A stretch of 64,000 nucleotides of DNA from RGIG3701 sp017403345 (GTDB lineage Bacteria > Planctomycetota > Planctomycetia > Pirellulales > Thermoguttaceae): positions 1 through 64,000 of the forward strand of contig JAFQOH010000074.1 in the NCBI GenBank assembly GCA_017403345.1. The letters run 5' to 3'. Shown piece by piece: positions 17,615-26,654 of the stretch. The notes under the pieces are model-generated. The model was not told where the DNA came from. It saw only the letters and a list, made by a program, of their open reading frames with translations, and did not search any database. Within the stretch, counting starts at the first letter, position 1, and every line of letters begins with the position of its first letter. The translations under genes and the position numbers were made by a program.

Positions 17615-18157
17615 TCACGTTTCGCTCGGCATCTCCTCAACGTGAATGTTCGTGTTCGTGTAAATGTCGATCTCCGCGGCGATCTCCAGTGCCTTCCGTA
17701 CGATCTCTACGGCTTCTAGGTCCGTGTTTCGCAGAAGAGCCCGAGCCGCGGCGACTGCAAAATTACCGCCCGACCCAATTCCCAACACGGAATCGGTCGG
17801 CTGGATGACGTCTCCGTTCCCGGTCACCAAAAGCGTATGGCGGGCATCGATGACGGCCATGAGCGCCTCAAGCTGCCGCATCGCACGGTCCGTCCTCCAT
17901 TCTTTTGCCAGCTCGGTAGCTGCGCGTGGAACGTTTCCGGGGTAGTCTTTCAGGCGGGCCTCGAAACGCTCCATCAGCGCAAAGGCGTCAGCCGTCGTTC
18001 CGGCAAAACCGCAAATAACGTTTCCGTTCGCCAGACGCCGGATCTTCTGAACATCGTGTTTCATGATCGTCGTGCCGACCGTGGCTTGGCCGTCACCGCC
18101 AATAGCCGCGATTCCATTCCGGCGGACCGTCAAAATCGTAGTGGAATGAGATCTCAT
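17615..18157 (-). CDS. hslV: ATP-dependent protease peptidase subunit HslV with a short N-terminal extension
   Basis: 180 residues, proteasome-beta-like fold. TTILTVRRNGIAAIGGDGQA aligns with the usual N-terminus of HslV (TTI-V-R--G---I-GDGQ), and GNVICGFAGTTADAF, WRTDRAMRQLEA and IGSGGNFA follow. The start is fixed by CAGGAGA before ATG 18157, so five residues (MRSHS) precede the expected catalytic threonine. In most HslV that threonine follows Met1 directly. Bacillus CodW/ClpQ has an extension of similar length and works through an N-terminal serine. So this subunit is either processed or uses another nucleophile. It is the first gene of the hslVU operon. Confidence 0.95.
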   Translation of the reverse strand: MRSHSTTILTVRRNGIAAIGGDGQATVGTTIMKHDVQKIRRLANGNVICGFAGTTADAFALMERFEARLKDYPGNVPRAATELAKEWRTDRAMRQLEALMAVIDARHTLLVTGNGDVIQPTDSVLGIGSGGNFAVAAARALLRNTDLEAVEIVRKALEIAAEIDIYTNTNIHVEEMPSET

Positions 18158-18235
18158 ATTTTCTCCTGTAGCTCATGTATCGCCGACCCGTTTGATCGGC
18201 ACTCGCCAACCGTTTTTCCGTTTCGGCCAGTCCCA

Positions 18236-18287
18236 TTCTATCCTATCCTATCCTATTCTATTTTACCATTCCGCACATTTTCATCAA
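18236..18287 (-). promoter_or_regulatory. hslVU promoter with a pentamer repeat in the initial transcribed region
   Basis: On the minus strand, TTGATG (18287-18282) and TAAAAT (18265-18260) are separated by 16 bp. Directly downstream (about 18260-18236) is a run of five-base units, mostly TAGGA, beginning right after the -10 box. The predicted transcript start falls inside the run. Confidence 0.6.
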
Positions 18288-18331
18288 GGGAGAGACCCCC
18301 GTTTCGCAGCACATCCAGAGCAAAAATCCTC

Positions 18332-18382
18332 AGAAAAACCGAAACCGCAGAAGATCTAGGACGATATTCTGCGGTTTCGGTT
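18332..18382 (-). terminator. Rho-independent terminator of the DUF11 gene
   Basis: AACCGAAACCGCAGAA (18337-18352) pairs perfectly with TTCTGCGGTTTCGGTT (18367-18382). The minus strand continues into TTTTT. It lies 26 bp after the stop of the DUF11 gene. Confidence 0.9.
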
Positions 18383-18407
18383 CTAATTTCGTCACGTTAA
18401 AGGTAGG

Positions 18408-20798
18408 CTACTCGGCAAAAACTCGCGTGCTTTCCTCTTTCACGATGGGGTCCTGAAATTCCCTGCTTGAGAGATCGACCGAGACACGCTGGTCGCCGCT
18501 TGCAACGCCTCGGAGAGTAAATCGGTAGACCTTCGCAGCTTTCGGTCCCAGAGTCGGTATCTGCTCGAAAAGGAGTCGTTTCCCTCCCTGTACGCTTGCC
18601 GTTCTGGCACGTTCCTCGCATGCGACGAGCTCCAGTCCCGCCGGGATGTTCACCGTGACCTGAACGTTTTCCGCCTGCCGGGATCCTTGATTCACGACTT
18701 CCACGGTGTACTGCGTATCCTCGCCGACTTGGATCGGGTCATTCGAATCCACTACTTGGAACATGAGAGCCGCGATCCCCTCCACCGTCACGTTTTTTGA
18801 ATCCGCAGAGGGCTGGCAGATGTCGGCGTTTGCCTCACACTGGAGGGTAAAGGAGCCGATCTCCATCGGAGCGAGGACGACTTCTGCTTCCGCACACCCT
18901 CCAGCTTCCAGCTCTTCCAGCTTCCAGACGGTCCGGCCATACTCCGGCAGAAAAGTCCCCAGATTGTTTGCCCGCACGAATTTCCATCCATTCGGGACCG
19001 TCACGTAAAATTCCGCGTTTTTCGCGCTTGCAGTCCCCAAATTTGAAAGCGTCAGCCGGAACGTGCTTTCCTTTTCCAGAAAACGGCGGCTCGGGCCCTG
19101 CAGTTTCAGCGAGATCGCCGGCGCGGTCACTTCCATTTCCAAAACGCTTTCCATCTCGAGGTCAGATTCCGACCGCGCAAGGATCCGATTCGCGAATTTC
19201 CCGGGACGCACTGCCGTCAGTGGGAGTTTGGTCGTTTTAGACTCTCCCGGAAGCAGATCGCCGACCGGATAGAGCAGTTCCGCACCGCCTTCAAATTGCA
19301 GTTCCGGAGGCACCGTCTCACTCAGCACGACATTTCGGGCGATCCCCGTTCCTGGATTGGAGACGACGATACTTAATTCGACTGGCTCGCCAAGAAGCAC
19401 TTTCTTTTCGCCAAACGTTTCTACTTTCAGGAGCGGGCGAGTCGCAACGGCTTTGGCAGAGGCTTCCGAACGCGTTGAAACGCTCGCGATGCTGCCGATC
19501 TCTCCTTCACGGGTCGGCCTTAGGACCATCTTCACGACCGCCATCGTTCCGGCGGGCATCGTACCGACGTTCCAAGTGATCTCGCCATCTTCCGAAACGC
19601 GCGCCGGAGGCTGCGTATTTACCAACTGCGTTCCTTCCGGGACTGTGTCGTGGATCTGGACTCCCGATGCGGCCGTCTTTCCTTCATTTCTGACCGTGAT
19701 CGTCCACGTGGAAGGAGTACCGACCTGGATCTCTTCCGGAGCGGTTTTTTCAACCGTCAGCCGAGCGACCTGAATGCCTTCCAGTGCTGCTTCTCCCGGC
19801 TTTCCGTTTCCTTGGATGACTCCAGCACCGCCGGCAGACTGCGGCTCGGCGGCTTTCAGTCCCATTTCAGGAACTTCGGACGTTTCCTGTGCGGCTTCCG
19901 TGAACGTTCCATTTCCGACCGGCGTCACCCTCGGCTGCGGCAAGAGCGGGGCGGACTCTACGTCTCCTAACGGCTCCAGCGTCTCAAGAGGCACCAATTC
20001 CGCGCTTCTTTCTGCGTTTCCCTGTGCGTTCTGCCCAACTTCCGCCAACGGCGCAGCGTTCTGGCCCACGGCTGGTTCCACCGGCGCACTCTGAATTTCG
20101 GAATTCTGCAAAAACCCGTTTTCTGGATCAGCTCCCAGATCGGTAAGCGGCTCCGCTCGAGACGCTGTTTCACCCGCCGCCCCTGCCGGAGCTTCAGAAA
20201 ACGGATCTTCGGCAAGTACCTCGGAAACGGTTTCCGTCTGCGTTTCCGTCTGCGTTTCCGGAAGTCCCTCCAGAGATCCATTCGGCGTCCCAGACTCCTG
20301 CGCGCTTTCCAACGGCATTAGGTCGGCCAACTCCAGTGACGCAGGCTCCTCTAAAACGGCATTTTCCGTCGGTCCCTCGGAGGGAACGGTTTCGAGCGGC
20401 TCTTCTGCCCCCGTGAGCTGGATCTCATTTTTCCCATTCGGGAGCGCAGCCGGAATGATGTCTGCACGGTGCGCCCTCTGTTTTCCTGCCGTTTTTTCAG
20501 TACCCGCGGTCTCTCCAGTACCCGCGGTCTGCCGCAGTTTCGGGTCCCGGATCTTCAGTCCATTCTCAGAAAGTGTCCCGGCAGGAGTCTGACTCTTTTG
20601 CAGATGGAGCAGCTCGAGATTTTTCTGCAGATTCTCCGGAACCGAAAAACCAATTTCCCCAAGCAGACCAGCCATGATCCTGCCGTCCGAAGCCGGACCG
20701 GTCTCCTGCTGTGCGGAAACGTACATTCCGCCCCAGTTTCCAAACCATCCGGCAAGCCCAACCAGAAACCAGGCAAATGTGGAAATGTGCTTTTTCAT
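18408..20798 (-). CDS. Secreted DUF11-repeat protein
   Basis: 796 residues. An N-terminal signal or anchor segment (FAWFLVGLAGWFGNWGGMYV) is followed by about 300 residues of low-complexity, proline/glutamate/alanine-rich sequence. From about 330 come four or so Ig-like DUF11 (conserved-repeat) domains; each has the NEGKTAASGVQIHDTVPEG type of motif, repeated as NPGTGIARNVVLSETVP, NLGTASAKNAEFYVTVP and NQGSRQAENVQVTVNIP. Such domains occur in surface and cell-wall proteins of planctomycetes and other bacteria and build extended stalks. No enzyme domain is present. It has its own terminator. I infer an envelope or outer-surface location. Confidence 0.85.
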   Translation of the reverse strand: MKKHISTFAWFLVGLAGWFGNWGGMYVSAQQETGPASDGRIMAGLLGEIGFSVPENLQKNLELLHLQKSQTPAGTLSENGLKIRDPKLRQTAGTGETAGTEKTAGKQRAHRADIIPAALPNGKNEIQLTGAEEPLETVPSEGPTENAVLEEPASLELADLMPLESAQESGTPNGSLEGLPETQTETQTETVSEVLAEDPFSEAPAGAAGETASRAEPLTDLGADPENGFLQNSEIQSAPVEPAVGQNAAPLAEVGQNAQGNAERSAELVPLETLEPLGDVESAPLLPQPRVTPVGNGTFTEAAQETSEVPEMGLKAAEPQSAGGAGVIQGNGKPGEAALEGIQVARLTVEKTAPEEIQVGTPSTWTITVRNEGKTAASGVQIHDTVPEGTQLVNTQPPARVSEDGEITWNVGTMPAGTMAVVKMVLRPTREGEIGSIASVSTRSEASAKAVATRPLLKVETFGEKKVLLGEPVELSIVVSNPGTGIARNVVLSETVPPELQFEGGAELLYPVGDLLPGESKTTKLPLTAVRPGKFANRILARSESDLEMESVLEMEVTAPAISLKLQGPSRRFLEKESTFRLTLSNLGTASAKNAEFYVTVPNGWKFVRANNLGTFLPEYGRTVWKLEELEAGGCAEAEVVLAPMEIGSFTLQCEANADICQPSADSKNVTVEGIAALMFQVVDSNDPIQVGEDTQYTVEVVNQGSRQAENVQVTVNIPAGLELVACEERARTASVQGGKRLLFEQIPTLGPKAAKVYRFTLRGVASGDQRVSVDLSSREFQDPIVKEESTRVFAE

Positions 20799-20932
20799 GT
20801 TTTTTTACCGTAAAATCAAAAATCCAAATCCGAAAATCGACGCTGCCGCGTTTTCATCCAAATGGGAACATCCCTCTTTTATATTAGCTGATTTTTCCAG
20901 ATCAGGAAAGAGCAATTTCCGATTTTTTGACG

Positions 20933-20975
20933 AAAAAAGATCCAAATTCAGTCTTTTACCGAATCTGGATCTTTG
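20933..20975 (-). terminator. Rho-independent terminator of the lplT-aas pair
   Basis: On the minus strand AAAGATCCAGATTC and GAATTTGGATCTTT form a stem with one mismatch, followed by a T-run (20938-20933). It lies about 90 bp after the aas stop. Confidence 0.8.
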
Positions 20976-21065
20976 GAGATCAAAGGCTCAGTTCCCGCGA
21001 GATCCCCGTAAAGAAATCTCTGCAGTCTGACGGTTCAGAATGCCTCCTTCCGCTCAGAGTATCCG

Positions 21066-23360
21066 TCAGGAGCCCGCATGCAGGAGCGCCATTTCATGGA
21101 TCGCCCGAAGATCGAGCTTGCCGGTTCCCAAAAGCGGAATGGACTCGATCTGGAAGTACGCGTCGACACTTGGTATCCATAGCGGCGGATACTTTTGCTC
21201 CAGCAGCTTCGCGTTCAGTTCTTCCGGCGTCATCTGCAGTTCCGTGTAAAGCACAACGAGCTTTTCTCCCTTTTTCTCATCGGGGACCGACGAAACGCAG
21301 AGTTTCGGCTCGTTTTCCGCACTGTTTCCCAAAATTTTGTTCAGCGCCTCTTCCAAACCTTCGTGAGGCACCATCTCGCCGCCGATCTTGGCAAAACGGC
21401 TCAGACGTCCCGCAATGTAAATGTAGTTTGCTTCATCGACGTAGACCAAGTCGCCCGTGCAGTACCATCCGTCCTGAAGGACCTCCGCCGTTTTTTCCGG
21501 CTCGCCGTAGTACCCTTCCATGACGTTGATCCCAGAGACCCAAAGCATCCCTCGTTCGCCCGTTTTGCACAATTCCCCGGTATCGAGGTTCCGGACCTGG
21601 ATCGACGTTCCGTAAAGCGGGAAACCGATCGAATCGTCCTTGGCTTTTGGCGCCCAGTCGGTCATGCGTCGGTGTTCCGGAATGTTGACGGAAATGACCG
21701 GCGCAGCCTCCGTGACTCCGTACCCCTGCACGATCCGGACTCCAAAACGTTTTTCGTATTCGTCCATTAGCGCTTCCGGACAGCGTTCCGCCCCGGACAC
21801 GATGATCTCCGCCCCCTTGAAGTCTTCCGGCTGGACCCTGCGCGCGTACATTCGCAGGAAAGTTGGCGTTCCGACCAGAAGCTTCGGCGAGTACTTGCGG
21901 CACAGTTTCCCGATCAGTCCGCAATCCAGCGGTGAAGTGTGGTAGAAGCCGCGGAATCCGAACGAAAGAACGGACCACAGAAGGCACGTGTAGCCGAAGG
22001 AATGGAAAAAGGGAAGGATCCCCAGCGCACTGTCCGTCGGCCGAAGCTGGATAATGTCGCAGAATGCAAAAATATTTCCCGCCACGTTCTGGTGCGTCAG
22101 TACCACACCTTTCGGGATGCCCGTGGATCCGGACGTGAAAACGATGGTCATCGGATCCGACGGTTTGATCTTCTGAAGTCCCAAAAGCCGCTCCGCAAGC
22201 CACAGCGGAAGGACGCACGCCGTCAAAATGGCGCTGATCTTATCCCAAAGCGTTACGGATGCCTTGATGTCTTCCAGATAGACCAGCTCGCATTCCGGCG
22301 TGAATTTCGCAAAATTCTTGTCCGCCATCACTTTTTTGCTCGTGACGACGTGACGGATCCCGGCCTTGCGGATGCAGAGATTCATGATCTCATTGCTCAC
22401 CGTGTAGTTCAGGTTGACGGCAGCCCTCCGGTCCAGCGCCAGCGCGGCGTTCGCCAGCACACTCGGTACACAGGGCGGGATCAGGACGCCGACGTTCTTC
22501 TCATCACGGCCTAGGATCGCGTGCAGCTTTCTCCGGAAAATGAGCGACCCCAAAAGCGCTTTTCGTCCCGTCAGTTCCATCGTCATATCGGCAATGACGA
22601 GTTCACGCGGTTTCTTTTTCTTCCAGAGACGCAGCATCTGACGCGCGGGAACCATCTTACGCTTGAAATTGTCGCTGGCCGTGCCGACTTTCATCCAGCG
22701 CTCATGATAGAACCGGTCCTGAAGCTGCATGACGGCATCCGGTAATGCACGGACGTCCTGCTGACGAAAATTCTCGATCGGTTTTCCGAGGTAGATCGTG
22801 ATCCTGCGCCGGAACTGGAAGGAAAACAGCGTGCTCCATGAGAAACGTTCCGGCCATTTCCAAATCACTTTTCCATTGCGGAAACTAAAAATACTGCCCC
22901 ACAGTCCCCCGATGTACATCGGCACGACCGGCACATGATCCCGACCGCGCAGCATGTGCTCGATTCCCGGCTTGAATGGCATCAGGACCCCGTGACGAGA
23001 GATCCCTCCCTCAGGAAAGATCCCCACAGCATCCCCCTCATCCAGCGCTTTGGAAGCCTCGCGGATCGCACGCAGCGCCGCTTTTCCCGGCTCGATCGGG
23101 ATCCCGCGATACGCGATCGAAAGCGCATGCAGGATCGGAGGTTTTCCGAACGCGGCCCAGAAAATGATCCGCGGTTTTCTTCTCCGGTACGGCAGCATGA
23201 AGTACATGAGCTGACCGTCAAGGTAACTCACGTGATTGGAAGCGAGAACAAAAGGCCCTTCTTTCGGCAGATTTTCCGCCCCTTCGATCCGGACACGATA
23301 AAAGAGCCGGAAGAAAATATGAAACAGCAGTGCCGTAAACCAACCTAGGAGTCGATACAT
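21066..23360 (-). CDS. aas: Bifunctional acyltransferase / acyl-ACP synthetase, Aas-like
   Basis: 764 residues, a two-domain fusion. Residues 1-220 are a PlsC-type lysophospholipid acyltransferase with the catalytic HX4D motif (H43VSYLD48) and FPEGGIS. Residues 250-764 are an AMP-forming acyl ligase with FTSGSTGIPKGVVLTH, ending in a C-terminal domain with GTGKLDLRAI. This is the layout of E. coli Aas, which re-acylates lysophosphatidylethanolamine on the inner membrane. ATG 23360 is used because AAGGAGG stands upstream; an ATG 30 bases earlier lies inside the preceding gene. The stop of the LplT-like gene overlaps this start region, so the pair is probably translated together. Confidence 0.9.
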   Translation of the reverse strand: MYRLLGWFTALLFHIFFRLFYRVRIEGAENLPKEGPFVLASNHVSYLDGQLMYFMLPYRRRKPRIIFWAAFGKPPILHALSIAYRGIPIEPGKAALRAIREASKALDEGDAVGIFPEGGISRHGVLMPFKPGIEHMLRGRDHVPVVPMYIGGLWGSIFSFRNGKVIWKWPERFSWSTLFSFQFRRRITIYLGKPIENFRQQDVRALPDAVMQLQDRFYHERWMKVGTASDNFKRKMVPARQMLRLWKKKKPRELVIADMTMELTGRKALLGSLIFRRKLHAILGRDEKNVGVLIPPCVPSVLANAALALDRRAAVNLNYTVSNEIMNLCIRKAGIRHVVTSKKVMADKNFAKFTPECELVYLEDIKASVTLWDKISAILTACVLPLWLAERLLGLQKIKPSDPMTIVFTSGSTGIPKGVVLTHQNVAGNIFAFCDIIQLRPTDSALGILPFFHSFGYTCLLWSVLSFGFRGFYHTSPLDCGLIGKLCRKYSPKLLVGTPTFLRMYARRVQPEDFKGAEIIVSGAERCPEALMDEYEKRFGVRIVQGYGVTEAAPVISVNIPEHRRMTDWAPKAKDDSIGFPLYGTSIQVRNLDTGELCKTGERGMLWVSGINVMEGYYGEPEKTAEVLQDGWYCTGDLVYVDEANYIYIAGRLSRFAKIGGEMVPHEGLEEALNKILGNSAENEPKLCVSSVPDEKKGEKLVVLYTELQMTPEELNAKLLEQKYPPLWIPSVDAYFQIESIPLLGTGKLDLRAIHEMALLHAGS

Positions 23361-23361
23361 T

Positions 23362-24864
23362 TTAAAAAGCCTCCTTTTCCGCAGGATCATTCACTTCGAC
23401 AGGACTTTCCGCTTCGACAGGACTTTCCGCTTTGGCAGGAATCTCTACTTCGGCAGATAAGACTTCCGCGCGTCCCGATCTTCCAAAAACGAGCCAAGTG
23501 CAAAGCAGCGCGACTAGGAAAGTCGTGACCGCGGCGAAGAGCCAGACCCCGCGCGTTCCGAGAAATGTAATGACCGCACCAAAAACTGCCACGCCAAGCG
23601 TCATGGCCGAAAAACTCAGGAAATTGGATCCTGCGATGATCCGGCCGCGCTGGGATCCGTCAGAATTCTTCTGAAGATACGCAAGCAGCGGAATGTCGAA
23701 CATCCCGGCGAAAATGCCAAGGAAAACCAGCGCCCAGAGTGCATGAACGGCAGCAGGCGCCATTCCGGCAGACTCTCCCGTTTCTGTCGTCAGGAAAAGT
23801 TGGCGTGTACCCTCCGGCGTAAAGTAAAGGCAGACCGCACAGGCCGCCATGCCGAAACACGAGTACGTGATCGGCGCAAGCGTTGCGCGTCCGCGCATGA
23901 TAAATCCCACGAAAGTACTCCCAATGGCGATCCCCACCGCAAGAATACCGAGAAACATTGCAACATCCCCCTGATTTTCCGTAATCTCCGGGACCACGAA
24001 TTTGTCGATGTTCGTCTGCGCTAGCGACGCAAGCCCCCAGTAGTACGCACTTCCGAGCGCTGCGAGTAAAAGCGCTTTATGCCGCCAGAGATACGCAAGA
24101 TCGGAGAGGCTCTGCCCCATCGGGAACATCTGGAACCCCGTGAGCGGGACCGGTTTCGTTCGACTGGGCATTCTCTGAATGAGCAGCGACGTGAGAAACC
24201 CGAAAACTGCGACTCCAACGAGGATCAGCGCTGAAAGCCACAGATCATGCTGCCCCGGCGCATTCGACATCAGACGCGATCCTTCCGCGTCGGGAAGTGT
24301 CGTCCATTCGTAGAGTTTATTGCCCAGGAGCGTCCCGCCAAGGACCGCGATGATGGTCGTCATGCCGATCAGACCGTTCGCTGTCGGAATGTTTTTCTCG
24401 CCCACGATCTCTGGAATGCTCGCGTATTTCGCAGGAGAATAGAACGCACTCTGCGTCCCCATCATAAACAGCACGACGAAAAGAAGCCACGGATCCCCGA
24501 TCCAGACAAAAAGCACGCCAAGCAGCATGATCAGGATCTCCGCCAGCTTGCAGTACATCATGACCTTTCTTTTACAGAATCGGTCGGCACAGTATCCGCC
24601 GTACCCTGAAAAGAAAACGAACGGGATCAGAAACATCAGGCCTCCGACTGTCAGTGCAATGGCCGCTCCGCGGTCGTAGTTGCCATAAAACACGCCAAGA
24701 CGAGCTTTACCGATCGGAACCAAAAGCCACCGGAAAATATTATCGTTGAGCGCTACGGTGAACTGCGTCACCAGCAATCCCCAAAAACTCCAGGAAAAAA
24801 GCGACTGGCGCGGAGTTTTGGAGGAGACGCCGTCGGTCTGAACTGAAATCGGATGGTTCGTCAT
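23362..24864 (-). CDS. lplT: MFS transporter, LplT-like lysophospholipid flippase
   Basis: 500 residues with 12 membrane helices. The first helix carries the LplT-type FTVALNDNIFRW-like start (TQFTVALNDNIFRWLLV), and the loop after helix II has the MFS motif GGYCADRFCKRKV; FYSPAKYASIPEIV is also typical. LplT brings lysophospholipids to the inner leaflet for repair by Aas, whose gene follows directly. The C-terminal tail (after about 470) is a hydrophilic repeat of six residues (AESPVE and variants) encoded by an 18-bp tandem repeat, which is not part of the MFS fold. The start follows GGTAG. A promoter lies about 75 bp upstream. Confidence 0.85.
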   Translation of the reverse strand: MTNHPISVQTDGVSSKTPRQSLFSWSFWGLLVTQFTVALNDNIFRWLLVPIGKARLGVFYGNYDRGAAIALTVGGLMFLIPFVFFSGYGGYCADRFCKRKVMMYCKLAEILIMLLGVLFVWIGDPWLLFVVLFMMGTQSAFYSPAKYASIPEIVGEKNIPTANGLIGMTTIIAVLGGTLLGNKLYEWTTLPDAEGSRLMSNAPGQHDLWLSALILVGVAVFGFLTSLLIQRMPSRTKPVPLTGFQMFPMGQSLSDLAYLWRHKALLLAALGSAYYWGLASLAQTNIDKFVVPEITENQGDVAMFLGILAVGIAIGSTFVGFIMRGRATLAPITYSCFGMAACAVCLYFTPEGTRQLFLTTETGESAGMAPAAVHALWALVFLGIFAGMFDIPLLAYLQKNSDGSQRGRIIAGSNFLSFSAMTLGVAVFGAVITFLGTRGVWLFAAVTTFLVALLCTWLVFGRSGRAEVLSAEVEIPAKAESPVEAESPVEVNDPAEKEAF

Positions 24865-24938
24865 GATCTACCGTAAAATTTTATCGTTTCTTCCCAAAAA
24901 TTTCCATTTTGGGACAGTTTGTCATTTTTACCTTTTCC

Positions 24939-24971
24939 AGTATATACGAAAATACCTATTTTGAAAGGGGG
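24939..24971 (-). promoter_or_regulatory. Promoter of the lplT-aas operon
   Basis: On the minus strand, CCCCC runs into TTTCAA (24966-24961), and TATACT (24944-24939) follows after 16 bp. The C-run and spacer match the desulfoferrodoxin and tRNA promoters. Confidence 0.65.
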
Positions 24972-25114
24972 TTGTGTAAAAGTTTTGTAAAATTTTCACA
25001 AAAAAATGGTGTTTCAAGCGATTTTAACAAAAAATTCCTTTTTTAGAAACGTCTTTTCTCACTCTCAGATTGAACTCTGGACCATCTGCCGTTAAACTTT
25101 CTCCAAAATTCCTA

Positions 25115-25143
25115 TTGTGCCAGTCGTTTTTTTTTGCTATGAT
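25115..25143 (+). promoter_or_regulatory. Promoter of the URO-D family gene
   Basis: TTGTGC (25115-25120) and TATGAT (25138-25143) are 17 bp apart, about 70 bp before the start codon. The rest of the 351-bp divergent region 24865-25215 is A/T-rich; besides this and the lplT promoter I see no gene or RNA in it. Confidence 0.5.
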
Positions 25144-25215
25144 GAACTAAGTGTATGATTTTCATTTTCCATTTTTTCATTTTTCACTTGCGGATTTTTC
25201 CATCCGTTTCCCAAA

Positions 25216-26448
25216 ATGAATTCCAAAAATCGAGTCAATGCCGTTTTTGAACGAAAGAAATTAGACCGGATCCCGAACGATCTGGGAGGAACTCGGAAAA
25301 CGGGCATTTCCGTTACGGCACTGTACCATTTGCGCCAGTGTATCGGAGCAGAGATCCCTGCGCGCCTCTACGACATTTACGAAGGGACCGCGGAGCTTGA
25401 CGAACTCGTGCAGGACACACTGGGAAGCGACACGCTCGCGCTTCCGCTCGCTCTTCCGCTGCTCACGCCGGAATGTTTCTGCGACACCGCAAAAAAAGCA
25501 TGGAAACCGTACGCGATGGAAGACGGGATCGGTGTGCTGACCCCGAAGGATTTCTATCCGGAACGCGAACTTAGCGGCGATCTCTGTCTGCGCGACTTTC
25601 AGGACAGACGCTTCGGCATGATGAAACGCGGAGGATGGCGTTTTGAGCGTCTTGCTCCGGGACCGGGAGTTTGCGGACTCACGTTTTCCGAGATCGAAAA
25701 GGAGCTGGAAGCGGAAGATCCTGCCGTCGCCTTCCTCCAAAACAGCGAAAGCCTGGAAATTCTGAAAGCACGCGCGAAAAAACTCGCTCGAAATTCAAAA
25801 AGATCCCTCATCCTCCGCTCCGGCCCGCCGTCGCCATTCTTCGGAGGACTCGGTTTCCGTGAGCCGGAAAAATGGCTCCGTGCGCTCGATTCCGGACATC
25901 CGGACGTCGAGAAACTCCTTGAAAAATGGTACTCTCTCTGGATTTCGGAACTGGAAAAACTCCACGCGGCAGCCGGGGAGGCCGTGAATGTGCTGGTCTT
26001 GGAGGAATCGTTTGTGGGAGTCGAGTCCGACGCGGACCGGAAGATCATTCGGGAACGCATCCTGCCGCTCTACGCCCGCGGGATCCGGGAGCTCCGGCAT
26101 CTGTTCTCCGAAAAAGTCCACATTCTCTGGCAGTCGGAGGGAAATTCCATGCCGTTTTTGCCGCAGTTGATCGAAATGGGCGTGCAAGGCATCAGTTTTG
26201 CCGACCTGGAGACCTGGAGCGATCCCTTGACCGTGAAACGGGAATTCGGCAAAGAGCTGGTCCTTTGGGGCGGCGCGTGCAGTGCGCAAGAGCTTGCGTC
26301 AGAAACGGCCGACACGATCCTTGCGAAGACGCAGGAGCGGACGGCGATCCTTTCGGAAAACGGAGGCTACATCCACGCCGTTTCCGGCACGATCCTTCCC
26401 TCGACCGACCCGGAAAATATCCTGACGTTTTTCCTTCAAAAAAACTGA
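25216..26448 (+). CDS. Uroporphyrinogen decarboxylase (URO-D) family protein
   Basis: 410 residues. The start MNSKNRVNAVFERKKLDRIP is the typical opening of URO-D superfamily proteins of the methyltransferase or uncharacterised branch, not of heme-pathway HemE. Later segments (SEGNSMPFLPQLIEMGVQGI, then GKELVLWGGACSAQ and ENGGYIHAVSGTILPSTDPE) fit the TIM-barrel C-terminal half, where corrinoid methyltransferases keep metal ligands; I cannot see a clear His-x-Cys zinc site. The substrate is unknown. No ribosome binding site is obvious. It has no operon partners; an EndoIII-like gene converges from the right. Confidence 0.8.
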   Translation: MNSKNRVNAVFERKKLDRIPNDLGGTRKTGISVTALYHLRQCIGAEIPARLYDIYEGTAELDELVQDTLGSDTLALPLALPLLTPECFCDTAKKAWKPYAMEDGIGVLTPKDFYPERELSGDLCLRDFQDRRFGMMKRGGWRFERLAPGPGVCGLTFSEIEKELEAEDPAVAFLQNSESLEILKARAKKLARNSKRSLILRSGPPSPFFGGLGFREPEKWLRALDSGHPDVEKLLEKWYSLWISELEKLHAAAGEAVNVLVLEESFVGVESDADRKIIRERILPLYARGIRELRHLFSEKVHILWQSEGNSMPFLPQLIEMGVQGISFADLETWSDPLTVKREFGKELVLWGGACSAQELASETADTILAKTQERTAILSENGGYIHAVSGTILPSTDPENILTFFLQKN

Positions 26449-26552
26449 CAAATTCAGTCATTTCCCTGAAAAGTCACTTGACATTCAAACAGGAAGCCAC
26501 AACGCCCTTGAGATCAGGCTCTAAACACAGTCTGAACACCCTGATCTGATTT

Positions 26553-26584
26553 GAGGGAGGAACGTTCATGCAGCATTCTCCCTC
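26553..26584. other. Imperfect hairpin between convergent genes
   Basis: GAGGGAG (26553-26559) pairs with CTCCCTC (26578-26584). There is no good T-run on either strand, so it is only a possible terminator for the URO-D or glycosylase gene. A second weak pair (GATCAGG near 26510 and CCTGATC near 26540) lies just before it. Confidence 0.35.
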
Positions 26585-26654
26585 CTGAATTTTCACTGCG
26601 GGATCACGGCCGCAGAACGTGACGGCGTGTGCCGCGGGAAAGCAAAAGGAACGG

